A stretch of DNA of 8,921 nucleotides from Desulfovibrionaceae bacterium (lineage in GTDB: Bacteria > Desulfobacterota > Desulfovibrionia > Desulfovibrionales > Desulfovibrionaceae). Location: assembly GCA_030539415.1 (NCBI GenBank), contig JAUNSE010000057.1, positions 1-8,921 on the forward strand, written 5' to 3'. Below, in pieces: positions 1 through 6,939 of this stretch (within the stretch, counting starts at the first letter, position 1; every line of letters starts with the position of its first letter). Made by a program: the position numbers and the translations under genes. A model generated the notes under the pieces. That model did no database searches. It saw only the letters and a list, made by a program, of their open reading frames with translations, and had not been told where the DNA came from.

Positions 1-957
1 CATCAGGGCGCCGCCAAGCTTTTCCGCCCTTTCGGCAAGATGGTCGCGCACCATGATTTCCACGGTTTTGGCCGCCACAGCGGAGACAATGGGCGTGCCG
101 CCGAAGGTGGTGGCATGCGAGCCGGGCACGAAGGCTCTGGCCACCTCGTCCGTGGCCAGAATGCCGCCCATGGGCAGACCGTTGGCCAGAGACTTGGCCA
201 TGCTGATGATGTCGGGCTTCACGCCGCAGGTCTGGAAGGCCCAGAACCTGCCGCTGCGGCACATGCCGGCCTGCACCTCGTCGCAGGTGAACAGGACGCC
301 CCTCTCGCGGCAGAGCCTCTCGACGCCCTGCACGTATTCGGCGGGCAGCGGGATGACGCCGCCCTCGCCCTGAACGACCTCGATCAGCACGGCGCAGGTT
401 TTGTCGGTGATGGCCGCGGCCAGAGCGTCCAGATCGCCGGCGGGAACCTGCACGAATCCTCCGGCCACCGGCTTGAAGCCGTCCATCAGATTCTCGCGGC
501 CGGTGGCCGCCAGCGTGCCCAGGGTGCGGCCGTGGAAGCAGCCGGAAAGCGTTATGATTTCATATGCCTCGGTCCTGCCCAGCACCCGGGTCATATACCT
601 GCGGGCCAGCTTGATGAGGGCCTCGTTGGCCTCCGCGCCGGAATTGCAGAAGAAGGCCTTGCCAAAATGGGCGGTCTCCACAAGGCGCCTGGCCAGTTCG
701 GGCTGGGGCTCCTGGAAGAAGAGATTGCTGATGTGCCAGAGCTTGCGGCCCTGCTTTTCAATGACCTCGCAGAGTTCATCGTTGCAGTGACCGAGACCGC
801 AGACCGCGATGCCGGCCAGCAGGTCCACGTATTCCTTGCCGTCCACGTCCCAAACATGGGCTCCGTGGCCGTGGTCAAGGGCGAAGGGATACCTGCCGTA
901 GCTCTGCATCACGTAGGATGCGTCATTTTGCTTGATTGAATCAAAGGCCTGGGACAT
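1..957 (-). CDS. argD: Acetylornithine aminotransferase, N-terminal 319 residues (cut by window edge)
   Basis: This is a class-III PLP-dependent aminotransferase of the ArgD type. The family makes N-acetylornithine from N-acetylglutamate semialdehyde and glutamate in cytosolic arginine synthesis, and some members also act on N-succinyl-diaminopimelate. The start is ATG at 957-955, with GAGGA seven bases upstream. The frame stays open to base 1, giving 319 of roughly 400 expected residues, so only the C-terminal part is missing. Visible motifs are FCNSGAEANEAL at 103-114 (phosphate binding), CFHGRT at 140-145 (cofactor ring contact), CDEVQAGM at 225-232 (Asp226) and SMAKSLANGLPMGG at 252-265 with the Schiff-base Lys255. 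HATTFGGTP at 281-289 is also typical. It follows dut by 32 bases on the same strand, so the two are probably cotranscribed. A related omega-aminotransferase (ornithine or succinylornithine type) cannot be fully excluded. Confidence 0.93.
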   Translation of the reverse strand, partial: MSQAFDSIKQNDASYVMQSYGRYPFALDHGHGAHVWDVDGKEYVDLLAGIAVCGLGHCNDELCEVIEKQGRKLWHISNLFFQEPQPELARRLVETAHFGKAFFCNSGAEANEALIKLARRYMTRVLGRTEAYEIITLSGCFHGRTLGTLAATGRENLMDGFKPVAGGFVQVPAGDLDALAAAITDKTCAVLIEVVQGEGGVIPLPAEYVQGVERLCRERGVLFTCDEVQAGMCRSGRFWAFQTCGVKPDIISMAKSLANGLPMGGILATDEVARAFVPGSHATTFGGTPIVSAVAAKTVEIMVRDHLAERAEKLGGALM

Positions 958-989
958 GACAAATTCCTCGATATCTATCCTGTCGGGCG

Positions 990-1475
990 TCAGCGCCCGG
1001 TGTGTCCGAATCCCCCGGCTCCGCGCAGCGTCGGGTCAAGATCCGCCGCCACCTGGAAATCCGGGTGCGCATAGGGAAGAAAGATCAGCTGCGCCACGCG
1101 CTCGCCTCGCCCGATTCGTCGGACCTCTCCCGAGGTGTTCAGCAGAAAGACAATGACCTCGCCCGTGTAATCAGGATCGACAAGGCCGACCCCCTGGGCC
1201 ACGGTCACGCCGTCTTTCGCGCCGAGTCCGCTCCGGGAGCAGACAAGAGCGGCCCAGCCGGGCAGGCAGGGCTGCACGCGCAGTCCGGTGGGCACCTTGC
1301 AGCGCGCCCCCGGAGCCAGCACGATCTCCTCTTCGGCAATGGCCGCCCGCAGATCCGTTCCGGCCGACACCGGAGTGGCCGGTGCCGGAGCGCCGTCATA
1401 CAGGGCTGCCGCTTCAGGGCTGGTGAAGGCGACCCTGACAGGCAGGGTGAAGGCGGTGGATGCGTTGCTCGTCAT
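990..1475 (-). CDS. dut: dUTP diphosphatase (dUTPase)
   Basis: The product hydrolyses dUTP to dUMP and pyrophosphate. This keeps uracil out of DNA and supplies dUMP for thymidylate synthesis; the trimeric family needs Mg2+. The protein has 161 residues, near the usual 150, and all five family motifs are present in order. They are SAGTDLRA at 37-44, SRSGLGAKDGV at 80-90, GVGLVDPDYTGEV at 95-107 (catalytic Asp100 by alignment with the family), GRGERVAQLIF at 122-132, and the C-terminal RGAGGFGHTG at 151-160 that closes over the substrate. The ATG at 1475-1473 is chosen because GGAG lies ten bases upstream and the domain begins soon after. The frame stays open about 300 bases further upstream, but that extension is Arg/Pro/Ser-rich and has no family similarity. 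dut is the first gene of a probable dut-argD unit. A terminator-like hairpin lies just before its ribosome binding site. Confidence 0.95.
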   Translation of the reverse strand: MTSNASTAFTLPVRVAFTSPEAAALYDGAPAPATPVSAGTDLRAAIAEEEIVLAPGARCKVPTGLRVQPCLPGWAALVCSRSGLGAKDGVTVAQGVGLVDPDYTGEVIVFLLNTSGEVRRIGRGERVAQLIFLPYAHPDFQVAADLDPTLRGAGGFGHTGR

Positions 1476-1501
1476 GACGCGCTGTCTCCGGGAAAAAGCC
1501 A

Positions 1502-1530
1502 AGAAAAAAGGGCTGGGCGCCAGGCCAGCC
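1502..1530 (-). terminator. Terminator-like hairpin just upstream of dut
   Basis: Read on the minus strand, GGCTGG pairs with CCAGCC across an eight-base loop, and is followed by C, six T, C and two T. This is the form of an intrinsic terminator, although the stem is only six pairs. It ends 27 bases before the dut ATG. No minus-strand gene precedes it, so it would act either as an attenuator in the dut leader or as the end of a short non-coding transcript. A small competing hairpin (CCAG-CGG-CTGG, plus-strand 1525-1535) shares its 5' arm. Confidence 0.5.
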
Positions 1531-1560
1531 GCTGGAAGGGACCATTTGATGAAAACGGAC

Positions 1561-1578
1561 CGGGAGATGCCTCTCCCG
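1561..1578 (-). other. Inverted repeat in dut leader (6-bp stem)
   Basis: CGGGAG and CTCCCG form a perfect six-pair stem with a six-base loop. It is one of several hairpins in the gap between dut and trmFO and would lie in the dut leader transcript. There is no T run, so it is not a terminator. Confidence 0.4.
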
Positions 1579-1588
1579 CTGATGCCGC

Positions 1589-1605
1589 TCCTGTGCCGCA
1601 CAGGA
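1589..1605 (-). other. Inverted repeat in dut leader (7-bp stem)
   Basis: TCCTGTG and CACAGGA are perfectly complementary around a three-base CCG loop. This could be a protein-binding palindrome or an RNA hairpin in the dut leader. It overlaps the weak -10 position of a second possible minus-strand promoter, whose -35 is a consensus TTGACA (plus-strand 1623-1628). Confidence 0.4.
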
Positions 1606-1685
1606 CACGATGGACGGCCGATTGTCAAACAGATTGCGAGGCAGTTCGCCAGATTGATCACCTGACGGCCTGTCCGGCCGCGGTT

Positions 1686-1704
1686 CCGCGGGCTCGGCCC
1701 GCGG
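1686..1704. other. GC-rich hairpin in the dut/trmFO gap
   Basis: CCGCGGGC and GCCCGCGG form a perfect eight-pair, fully G/C stem around a TCG loop. No T run follows on either strand, so a terminator role is unlikely. It may be a leader structure on the minus strand or a transcription pause site. Confidence 0.45.
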
Positions 1705-1769
1705 GAAGAATGCCGCCGGAGCAGCCGGCACGCGCCTGTCTCCGGCGCATGATGAATGCCTGATCTGAA

Positions 1770-1798
1770 AAAATAGCGCACATGCAAGCATCCTGCAA
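1770..1798 (-). promoter_or_regulatory. Possible promoter for the dut-argD leader
   Basis: On the minus strand, TTGCAG and TATTTT are separated by 17 bases. Transcription would start near 1763 and leave a leader of about 290 bases before dut. The match to the sigma-70 consensus is moderate: three of six at -35 and four of six at -10. A TTGACA at plus-strand 1623-1628 has a consensus -35 but a poor -10 (TCCTGT), so the true start is uncertain. Confidence 0.35.
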
Positions 1799-1884
1799 GG
1801 GGGACACGGAGAGGAAAAATGCGGCCGCGGCTCTCCCGTGCCGGCGGACCTGTCAGCCGGATTGCCGGCCGGAGAGGCGGCGAG

Positions 1885-1914
1885 TTGCCAAGCCCGGCCC
1901 AATTCCTCTATATG
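1885..1914 (+). promoter_or_regulatory. Possible promoter for trmFO
   Basis: TTGCCA (1885-1890) and TATATG (1909-1914) are separated by 18 bases. This gives a predicted start near 1921 and a leader of about 56 bases to trmFO. The -10 end touches the 5' arm of the hairpin at 1914-1942, so a transcript starting here would lack that arm. Confidence 0.4.
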
Positions 1915-1947
1915 GGGCGGTGCGGCGGTCGCCAGCCGCCCCTTTTT
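1914..1947 (+). terminator. Hairpin plus T run upstream of trmFO
   Basis: GGGGCGG (1914-1920) pairs with CCGCCCC (1936-1942), and TTTTT follows directly. It has the form of an intrinsic terminator, 29 bases before the trmFO ATG. No plus-strand gene precedes it within the window. It might block stray rightward transcription or attenuate a longer trmFO leader. Confidence 0.4.
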
Positions 1948-1976
1948 CACCGAACATATCCGGGGAGTGACTCCAC

Positions 1977-3326
1977 ATGGGAACTGTTGCCATCATCGGC
2001 GCCGGCCTGGCCGGCTGTGAATGCGCCAGAGTGCTTGCCGCCCGCGGCATCGCGAGCACAGTGTTCGAAAGCAAGCCCGGCGTGAAATCCATGGCTCACG
2101 TCTCGAATGATCTGTCCGAACTGGTCTGCTCCAACTCCCTCCGCTCGGACGCCCTGGCCAGCGGCATCGGCCTGCTGAAGCAGGAGCTGCGCGACATGGG
2201 CAGCCCCTTCATGCGGGACGCGGACGCGTCGCGCGTGCCGGCGGGCAAGGCCCTGGCCGTTGACCGCTCCCTCTTTTCCGGCCTGGTGACCCGCTCCGTC
2301 CGCGAGAACCCGCTCATCACCCTGAAGGAGGCCTGCATCTCCTCCCTAGACGATCCGCTGCTGGCCGGCTTCGACCACATTGTTCTGGCCGCCGGCCCTC
2401 TGGCCGCGGAATCCCTTTCGGAGAGCCTCGCCCGGACCGTGGGCATGGACCACTGCTACTTCTACGATGCCATCGCGCCCATTGTCTGGGGCCATTCGCT
2501 GAACATGGAGATCGTCTTCCGCGGCTCGCGCTACGGCGACGAGCACGCCGGCGAAAGCGGGGGGACGGACGAGGGGGACTACCTCAACTGCCCCATGAAC
2601 AGGGATGAGTACACAGTCTTCTACGAAGCCCTGCTCGCCGCCGAAAAGGTGCGCGGCCGCGACTTCGAGAAGGAGCGGCACTTCGAGGGCTGCATGCCCA
2701 TCGAGGCGCTCGCCGAGCGCGGGCCGAAGACGCTCGTCTTCGGCCCCATGAAGCCCGTGGGCTTCACCGACCCGCGCACCGGGCGCCGTCCCTGGGCCAT
2801 CCTGCAGCTGCGCACGGAGTCGCTCAACGGGGAAACCTTCAATCTCGTGGGCTGCCAGACCAAGCTCACCTATCCCGAGCAGGCCCGCGTCTTCCGCCTT
2901 GTGCCGGGTCTGGAGAAAGCCGAATTCGTGCGCTACGGCAGCATGCACCGCAACACCTATATCAATTCACCCAAGGTTCTCTCTCCCGACGGCTCCCTCG
3001 CCGCGCGGCCCGATGTCTTTCCGGCCGGCCAGATTTCCGGCGTGGAGGGCTATGTGGAGTCCGCTGCCCACGGACACTGGGTCGCCCTGACGCTCGCTGC
3101 GCGCCTGCAGGGGAGAACGCTTGACCGTCCGCCCGTCACCACGGCCCTGGGCGCCCTTCTCGGCCATCTTTCCGGCGAACAGAAGCGCTTCCAGCCGAGC
3201 AACGCCCACTTCGGCCTCATGCCGGAGCCGGAGCACCGCGTCCCCAAGAAGGAACGCAAGGAATGGTACGCGGCCAGAGCCCGCGCCGACTTCGCCGCCT
3301 GGCTCGCCGCGCAGACCCGCTCCTGA
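1977..3326 (+). CDS. trmFO: Folate/FAD-dependent tRNA (uracil-54-C5) methyltransferase TrmFO
   Basis: TrmFO makes ribothymidine at position 54 of the tRNA T-loop, using methylene-tetrahydrofolate as carbon donor and FAD as reductant, rather than S-adenosylmethionine. The protein has 449 residues, normal for the family. It begins with a dinucleotide-binding motif, IIGAGLAGCE at 6-15. The two catalytic cysteines are apparent: Cys51 in SELVCSNSLRS and Cys239 in FEGCMPIE. Further signatures are FGPMKPVGFTDPRTGRRP at 255-272, GCQTKLTYPEQARVF at 292-306, MHRNTYINSP at 323-332 and GQISGVEGYVESAA at 351-364. The ATG is preceded by GGGGAG, nine bases away. Residues about 187-201 form a Gly/Asp/Glu-rich stretch that seems longer than in the homologues I recall. 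It faces away from dut, and tRNA-Val follows downstream. Confidence 0.96.
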   Translation: MGTVAIIGAGLAGCECARVLAARGIASTVFESKPGVKSMAHVSNDLSELVCSNSLRSDALASGIGLLKQELRDMGSPFMRDADASRVPAGKALAVDRSLFSGLVTRSVRENPLITLKEACISSLDDPLLAGFDHIVLAAGPLAAESLSESLARTVGMDHCYFYDAIAPIVWGHSLNMEIVFRGSRYGDEHAGESGGTDEGDYLNCPMNRDEYTVFYEALLAAEKVRGRDFEKERHFEGCMPIEALAERGPKTLVFGPMKPVGFTDPRTGRRPWAILQLRTESLNGETFNLVGCQTKLTYPEQARVFRLVPGLEKAEFVRYGSMHRNTYINSPKVLSPDGSLAARPDVFPAGQISGVEGYVESAAHGHWVALTLAARLQGRTLDRPPVTTALGALLGHLSGEQKRFQPSNAHFGLMPEPEHRVPKKERKEWYAARARADFAAWLAAQTRS

Positions 3327-3368
3327 TGTCCCGTCGCGGCGTGATCCGTCCCGGCGCTCTTCTGCAGG

Positions 3369-3411
3369 GCGCATCCCGGGAGCGCGGAAAAATGATTTTT
3401 AAAATTTTTTT
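3369..3411 (+). terminator. Possible terminator after trmFO
   Basis: GCGC (3369-3372) and GCGC (3382-3385) flank a TCCCGGGA core, and T-rich sequence ending in seven T (3405-3411) follows at some distance. The stem is short and the T run is not adjacent, so the call is weak. No better candidate lies between trmFO and the tRNA. Confidence 0.3.
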
Positions 3412-3460
3412 GACGATTCCGAAAAAAATGCTTGACGGGGGCACGGAGAAAGCCTATACG
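3386..3460 (+). promoter_or_regulatory. tRNA-Val promoter with A/T-rich upstream block
   Basis: TTGACG (3432-3437) and TATACG (3455-3460) lie 17 bases apart, giving a start near 3467, about 13 bases before the mature tRNA. The preceding 3386-3430 is very A/T-rich in an otherwise G/C-rich region, with A and T tracts like the UP elements of strong stable-RNA promoters. A second TTGACG occurs 22 bases upstream at 3410-3415 but has no matching -10. Confidence 0.7.
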
Positions 3461-3479
3461 GATTCTCGCCTTAACGCTT

Positions 3480-3556
3480 AGGAGCGTAGCTCAGGTGGCT
3501 AGAGCGCTTCCTTGACACGGAAGAGGTCAGCAGTTCAAGTCTGCTCGTTCCTACCA
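3480..3556 (+). tRNA. tRNA-Val (anticodon GAC)
   Basis: A complete 77-base tRNA with encoded CCA. The acceptor arms AGGAGCG and CGTTCCT pair over seven positions with one G-U. The D-stem is GCTC/GAGC, the anticodon stem CTTCC/GGAAG with loop TTGACAC, and the T-stem AGCAG/CTGCT with loop TTCAAGT. The anticodon GAC is at 3514-3516 and reads GUC and GUU valine codons. The discriminator base is A, as expected for valine. It has its own promoter and a downstream terminator. Confidence 0.97.
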
Positions 3557-3567
3557 AATGCACTTAC

Positions 3568-3582
3568 CCGGGTTTCACCCGG
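3568..3582 (+). other. Small hairpin in the tRNA 3' trailer
   Basis: CCGGGT and ACCCGG form a six-pair stem with a TTC loop, starting 12 bases after the tRNA CCA. It could mark where processing nucleases act on the trailer. There is no T run. Confidence 0.4.
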
Positions 3583-3629
3583 CGGCGAAAGGCGGCACAC
3601 GCCAACCGCCCTTCGTACATAATATTCAG

Positions 3630-3665
3630 GATGGGGAGGTCAATCGCCTCCCCATCTTTCTTTTT
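3630..3665 (+). terminator. Strong intrinsic terminator after tRNA-Val
   Basis: GATGGGGAGG (3630-3639) pairs perfectly over ten positions with CCTCCCCATC (3647-3656) around a seven-base loop, followed by TTTCTTTTT. This is the best terminator between the tRNA and thrS. thrS begins only 53 bases further on, so the hairpin might instead attenuate transcription entering thrS from upstream. Confidence 0.85.
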
Positions 3666-3718
3666 GTCTTATTTTTATCTTCTGCGCATCCTTGTTGTTC
3701 GAGAAGAGAGGTTTTCCT

Positions 3719-5639
3719 ATGGATGTCCGTATTGAGGGACAAGTCGTTTCCGTGCCCGAGGGCGCGGATTTCGCCTCGGCGCTGAAGCAGGCGCTGAGCG
3801 GCAAGAAGTTCAAGTCCGTTGTGGCCGCGTCCGCCGGTGGCAGGGACTATGACCTGACCACCGCCGTGCCCCAGGGGACCGAAGAGATAACTCCCATTTC
3901 TGCCGACAGTCCCGAGGGCACCCAGATTATCCGCCACTCGACCGCTCATGTCATGGCTCTGGCCGTCAAGCGCCTCTTCCCCGATGCGCTGGTGACCATC
4001 GGCCCCTCCATCGACAACGGCTTCTACTACGACTTCGACGTGGAAACGCCCTTCACCCAGGGTGACCTCGAGAAGATTGAAGCCGAGATGAAGAAGATCT
4101 GCGCCGAGCGCCTGCCCTTCATCCGCTCCGAGATGTCCAGCGCCGATGCTGTCGCGAAGTTCGGCGCCATGGGCGAGAAGTACAAGGTCGAGATCATCAA
4201 CGACCTCGGCGCCGAGACGGTCTCCCTCTATCAGGAGGGCGAATTCACCGATCTGTGCCGCGGCCCCCACGTGCCGCACACCGGCTTCTGCCAGCATGTC
4301 CGTCTGCTCAGCGCCGCCGGCGCCTACTGGCGCGGCGACGAGAAGAACCGCATGCTCTCCCGCATCTACGGCACGGCGTTTGCCGACGAGAAGGCCCTGA
4401 AGGACTACCTGCATCAGCTCGAGGAGGCCAAGCGCCGCGATCACCGCAAGCTCGGCCGCGAGCTCGGCCTGTTCACCTTCTTCGAGCATGTGGCTCCGGG
4501 CATGGTCTTCTGGCTGCCCAACGGCATGCTGCTGCGCACCATCCTCGAGGATTTCTGGAAGCGCGAGCACCTGAAGCGCGGCTATCAGATCGTTCAGGGA
4601 CCGCAGCTTCTGCGTCAGGAGACGTGGAAGCAGTCCGGTCACTACGACCACTACCGCCAGAACATGTACTTCACCAAGATTGACGAGGAGATGTACGGCA
4701 TCAAGCCCATGAACTGCATCGGGCACATGCTGATTTACGGCAATGCCGTCCGCTCCTACCGCGATCTGCCGGTGCGCATGTTCGAGCTCGGCCTTGTGCA
4801 CCGCCACGAAAAGAGCGGCGTGCTGCACGGTCTGCTGCGCGTCCGCCAGTTCACCCAGGACGATGCGCACATCCTGTGCACCCCCGAGCAGCTCGAAGGC
4901 GAAATCATCAACGTGATTCGTCTGATTCAGTCCCTGATGCAGCTGTTCGACTTCAAGTACAAGATCGAAATTTCCACCCGTCCCGAGGACAGCATCGGCA
5001 CGGACGAGGCCTGGGAGATGGCGACCGGCGCCCTGCTCAATGCCGTGCAGAAGGAAGGGCTGCCCTACTCCATCAACGAGGGCGACGGCGCCTTCTACGG
5101 TCCCAAGATCGACGTCAAGCTCCTCGACTGCATCGGCCGTGAATGGCAGTGCTCCACCATTCAGGTGGACTTCACCCTGCCCGAGCGCTTTGACCTGACC
5201 TATGTGGGCCAGGACGGCGAACGCCATCGTCCGGTCATGGTGCACCGCGCCATCATGGGCTCCGTGGAACGCTTCATCGGCGTGCTCATCGAACAGTATG
5301 CCGGCGCCATGCCGGTCTGGCTGGCTCCCGAGCAGGCCCGCCTGCTGACGGTCACCGATGCGGCTCTCGACGCCGCCAGGGACATGGAGCGCAGATTCCA
5401 GGCTGCCGGCATCCGCGTCAGCCTCGACGAGCGCAATGAAAAGCTTGGCTTCAAGGTGCGCGAAGCGCAGATGGCCAAGATCCCCTATATGCTGGTTGTT
5501 GGTGAGAAGGAGGCGCAGAGCGGCACAGTGAGCATCCGCCTGCGCACAGGAGAAAATCTGGGCATGAAGACCGTGGAGGAAACGATCGAACTGATCAAAG
5601 CCGAAGCGGCCAAACCGTTCACGCAAGGAGGAATGAGCT

Positions 5640-5653
<14 letters not shown>
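3719..5653 (+). CDS. thrS: Threonine-tRNA ligase
   Basis: This cytosolic class-II synthetase charges tRNA-Thr with threonine and removes mischarged serine. It has 644 residues, nearly the same as E. coli ThrS. The N-terminal TGS domain spans about 1-61. The editing domain carries HSTAH (His73, His77) and CRGPH (Cys180, His184). The catalytic core has zinc ligands Cys333 (MNCIGHM), His384 (DDAHIL) and His509 (MVHRAI), motif 2 around ELGLVHRHEKSGVLHGLLR at 356-374, and motif 3 GSVERFIGVLIE at 514-525. An anticodon-binding domain follows from about 535. The ATG at 3719 is chosen over two in-frame TTG codons at 3692 and 3695 because AGAGAGG lies seven bases upstream and the TGS domain starts right there. 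It leads the translation-gene cluster, and its last codons overlap infC. Confidence 0.98.
5625..5642 (+). promoter_or_regulatory. Ribosome binding site that sets the infC start
   Basis: AAGGAGG at 5625-5631 lies inside the end of thrS. The nearest ATG (5633) is only one base away, too close, and is in the thrS frame, where it reaches the thrS stop after six codons. The in-frame ATA at 5640 is eight bases away, the optimal spacing, so this site points to ATA as the infC initiator. Confidence 0.65.
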
Positions 5654-6185
<532 letters not shown>

Positions 6186-6217
6186 AGCTTGCCAAGGGCA
6201 CATTTTTGGGGCAAGCT
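6186..6217 (+). promoter_or_regulatory. Hairpin 1 in the infC-rpmI gap
   Basis: AGCTTGCC (6186-6193) pairs perfectly with GGCAAGCT (6210-6217), starting at the first base after the infC stop; two A-T pairs can extend it past a GG bulge. No T run follows, so it is probably not a terminator. Together with the next hairpin it is a candidate operator RNA for L20 feedback on rpmI-rplT, known in E. coli and Bacillus; that role here is inferred from position only. Confidence 0.5.
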
Positions 6218-6223
6218 TAGTAG

Positions 6224-6239
6224 TTCCCCGCGAGGGGAA
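6224..6239 (+). promoter_or_regulatory. Hairpin 2 in the infC-rpmI gap (GNRA-type loop)
   Basis: TTCCCC and GGGGAA form a perfect six-pair stem capped by GCGA, a GNRA-type tetraloop that is stable and common in protein-binding or tertiary-contact RNA. It lies six bases after hairpin 1 and ten bases before the rpmI ribosome binding site. Confidence 0.5.
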
Positions 6240-6249
6240 GATTCCACTT

Positions 6250-6262
6250 AGGAGAGGTCTCC
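6250..6262 (+). promoter_or_regulatory. rpmI ribosome binding site inside a self-complementary sequence
   Basis: AGGAGAGG (6250-6257) is the binding site, eight bases before the ATG at 6266. It is part of GGAGAGGTCTCC, in which GGAG can fold back on CTCC and hide the site. This might be a target of translational repression, or chance. Confidence 0.3.
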
Positions 6263-6265
6263 ACA

Positions 6266-6463
6266 ATGCCGAAGATCAAAACGCGGCGCTCTGCCGCCAA
6301 GCGCTTCGAGCTGACCGGCAACGGCAAGTACCGCCGTCGCCGCCAGAATCTGCGCCACATCCTGACCAAGAAGGCTCCCGGCCGCAAAATGCGTCTCGGC
6401 CAGCCCACCGTGGTGGATTCCGCCAACATGAAGGCTGTCCGCCGCCTGCTTCCCAACGGATAA
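6266..6463 (+). CDS. rpmI: 50S ribosomal protein L35 (bL35)
   Basis: A small, very basic large-subunit protein of 65 residues, the normal length for the family. It begins with the characteristic MPKIKTRRSAAKRF, has a TGNGKYRRRR stretch at 17-26 and the conserved HILTKKAPGRK at 31-41, and ends VRRLLPNG. The ATG at 6266 has AGGAGAGG eight bases upstream. It follows infC by 80 bases that hold two hairpins and precedes rplT by 109 bases that hold another. In E. coli and Bacillus, rpmI and rplT are repressed at the RNA level by L20, and the structured leader here fits that pattern. Confidence 0.97.
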   Translation: MPKIKTRRSAAKRFELTGNGKYRRRRQNLRHILTKKAPGRKMRLGQPTVVDSANMKAVRRLLPNG

Positions 6464-6478
6464 CCATTTCAGCCATCC

Positions 6479-6511
6479 GGGACCATCGCGCGTCATCTGA
6501 CGGCGCGTCCC
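6479..6511 (+). promoter_or_regulatory. Irregular hairpin between rpmI and rplT
   Basis: The outer stem GGGA/TCCC is joined, across a CCAT bulge, to an inner stem of CGCGC and GTC pairing with GAC and GCGCG, with one bulged G and an ATCT loop. That makes twelve pairs in all. No T run follows. An interrupted stem of this kind could be a binding site for L20, whose rRNA target is also irregular, or a processing site; neither is shown by sequence alone. Confidence 0.5.
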
Positions 6512-6572
6512 GCATATCCAGCCTGACGGGCACGGACCTACGCCTTGCTCAGGACTGAAGGAGGATACACCC

Positions 6573-6926
6573 ATGCGTGTGAAGAGAGGTCTTGCCGCAC
6601 ATCGCAGGCATAAAAAATTTCTTGATGCCGCCAAAGGCTTCCGCGGTGCCCGCCACAAGCTGTACCGCACCGCGCGAGAGGCCGTTGAGCGCTCAATGCA
6701 GAACTCCTTTGAGGGCCGCAAGCAGCGCAGGCGCGACTTCCGCCAGCTGTGGATCGTGCGCATCAATGCCGGTGCCCGCCTGAGCGGCCTGTCCTACAGC
6801 CGCTTCATGAGCGGCCTGAAGGCTGCCGGCGTGGTGCTGGACAGAAAGGTTCTGGCCGACCTCGCCGTGTTCCACAAAGATGATTTTGCCGCCCTGGTGG
6901 AAAAGGCAAAAGCGTCCCTCAAGTAG
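6573..6926 (+). CDS. rplT: 50S ribosomal protein L20 (bL20)
   Basis: An early-assembling large-subunit protein that binds 23S rRNA with a long basic N-terminal helix and, in studied bacteria, represses its own operon. It has 117 residues, the usual length. The N-terminus reads MRVKRG, one residue shorter than the common MxRVKRG. Conserved stretches are HKKFLDAAKGFRGARHKLYRTA at 13-34, with the family's KGxRGxRxxxYR pattern, RKQRRRDFRQLWIVRINA at 49-66, and SGLSYSRFMSGLKAA at 71-85. The ATG at 6573 has GGAGG eight bases upstream. A strong hairpin and T run follow the stop within 50 bases. Confidence 0.97.
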   Translation: MRVKRGLAAHRRHKKFLDAAKGFRGARHKLYRTAREAVERSMQNSFEGRKQRRRDFRQLWIVRINAGARLSGLSYSRFMSGLKAAGVVLDRKVLADLAVFHKDDFAALVEKAKASLK

Positions 6927-6939
6927 CTTTTCGTTTTTG

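Larger units (their letters stand above)
1476..1976. other. 501-base non-coding gap between divergent dut and trmFO
   Basis: The two genes diverge from this gap. Reading frames in it are short and Arg/Pro-rich, have no credible ribosome binding site and resemble no family I know, so I call no protein gene. It holds candidate promoters for both directions, three hairpins, a terminator-like hairpin before dut, and another hairpin with a T run before trmFO. A CTTGCA hexamer occurs twice, eleven bases apart, on the minus strand (1783-1799) at the putative minus-strand -35. Confidence 0.6.

Noticed and set aside
40..939. A 299-codon plus-strand open frame over argD
   Set aside because: It is the complement of a well-supported aminotransferase with all cofactor-binding motifs, and its His/Gly/Ala-rich product resembles no family.
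1502..1763. 6S RNA or signal recognition particle RNA in the dut/trmFO gap
   Set aside because: I could not find the SRP RNA tip motif, and the stems do not make one long rod with a central bubble as in 6S RNA, so I left it as an unassigned leader or small RNA.
1476..1787. An N-terminal extension of dut to an ATG at 1787
   Set aside because: The extension is Arg/Pro/Ser-rich, contains the terminator-like hairpin, and is unlike any dUTPase. The ATG at 1475 has a ribosome binding site and gives the normal length.
1819..2085. Short Arg/Pro-rich open frames on either strand around the trmFO start
   Set aside because: They overlap the trmFO promoter region and coding start, lack ribosome binding sites and have no recognisable domains.
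3557..3718. A Thr-rich leader peptide or T-box upstream of thrS
   Set aside because: The small frames here are not Thr-rich, and I see no T-box consensus or specifier arrangement. The hairpin loop TCAATCG does not mimic a tRNA-Thr anticodon loop.
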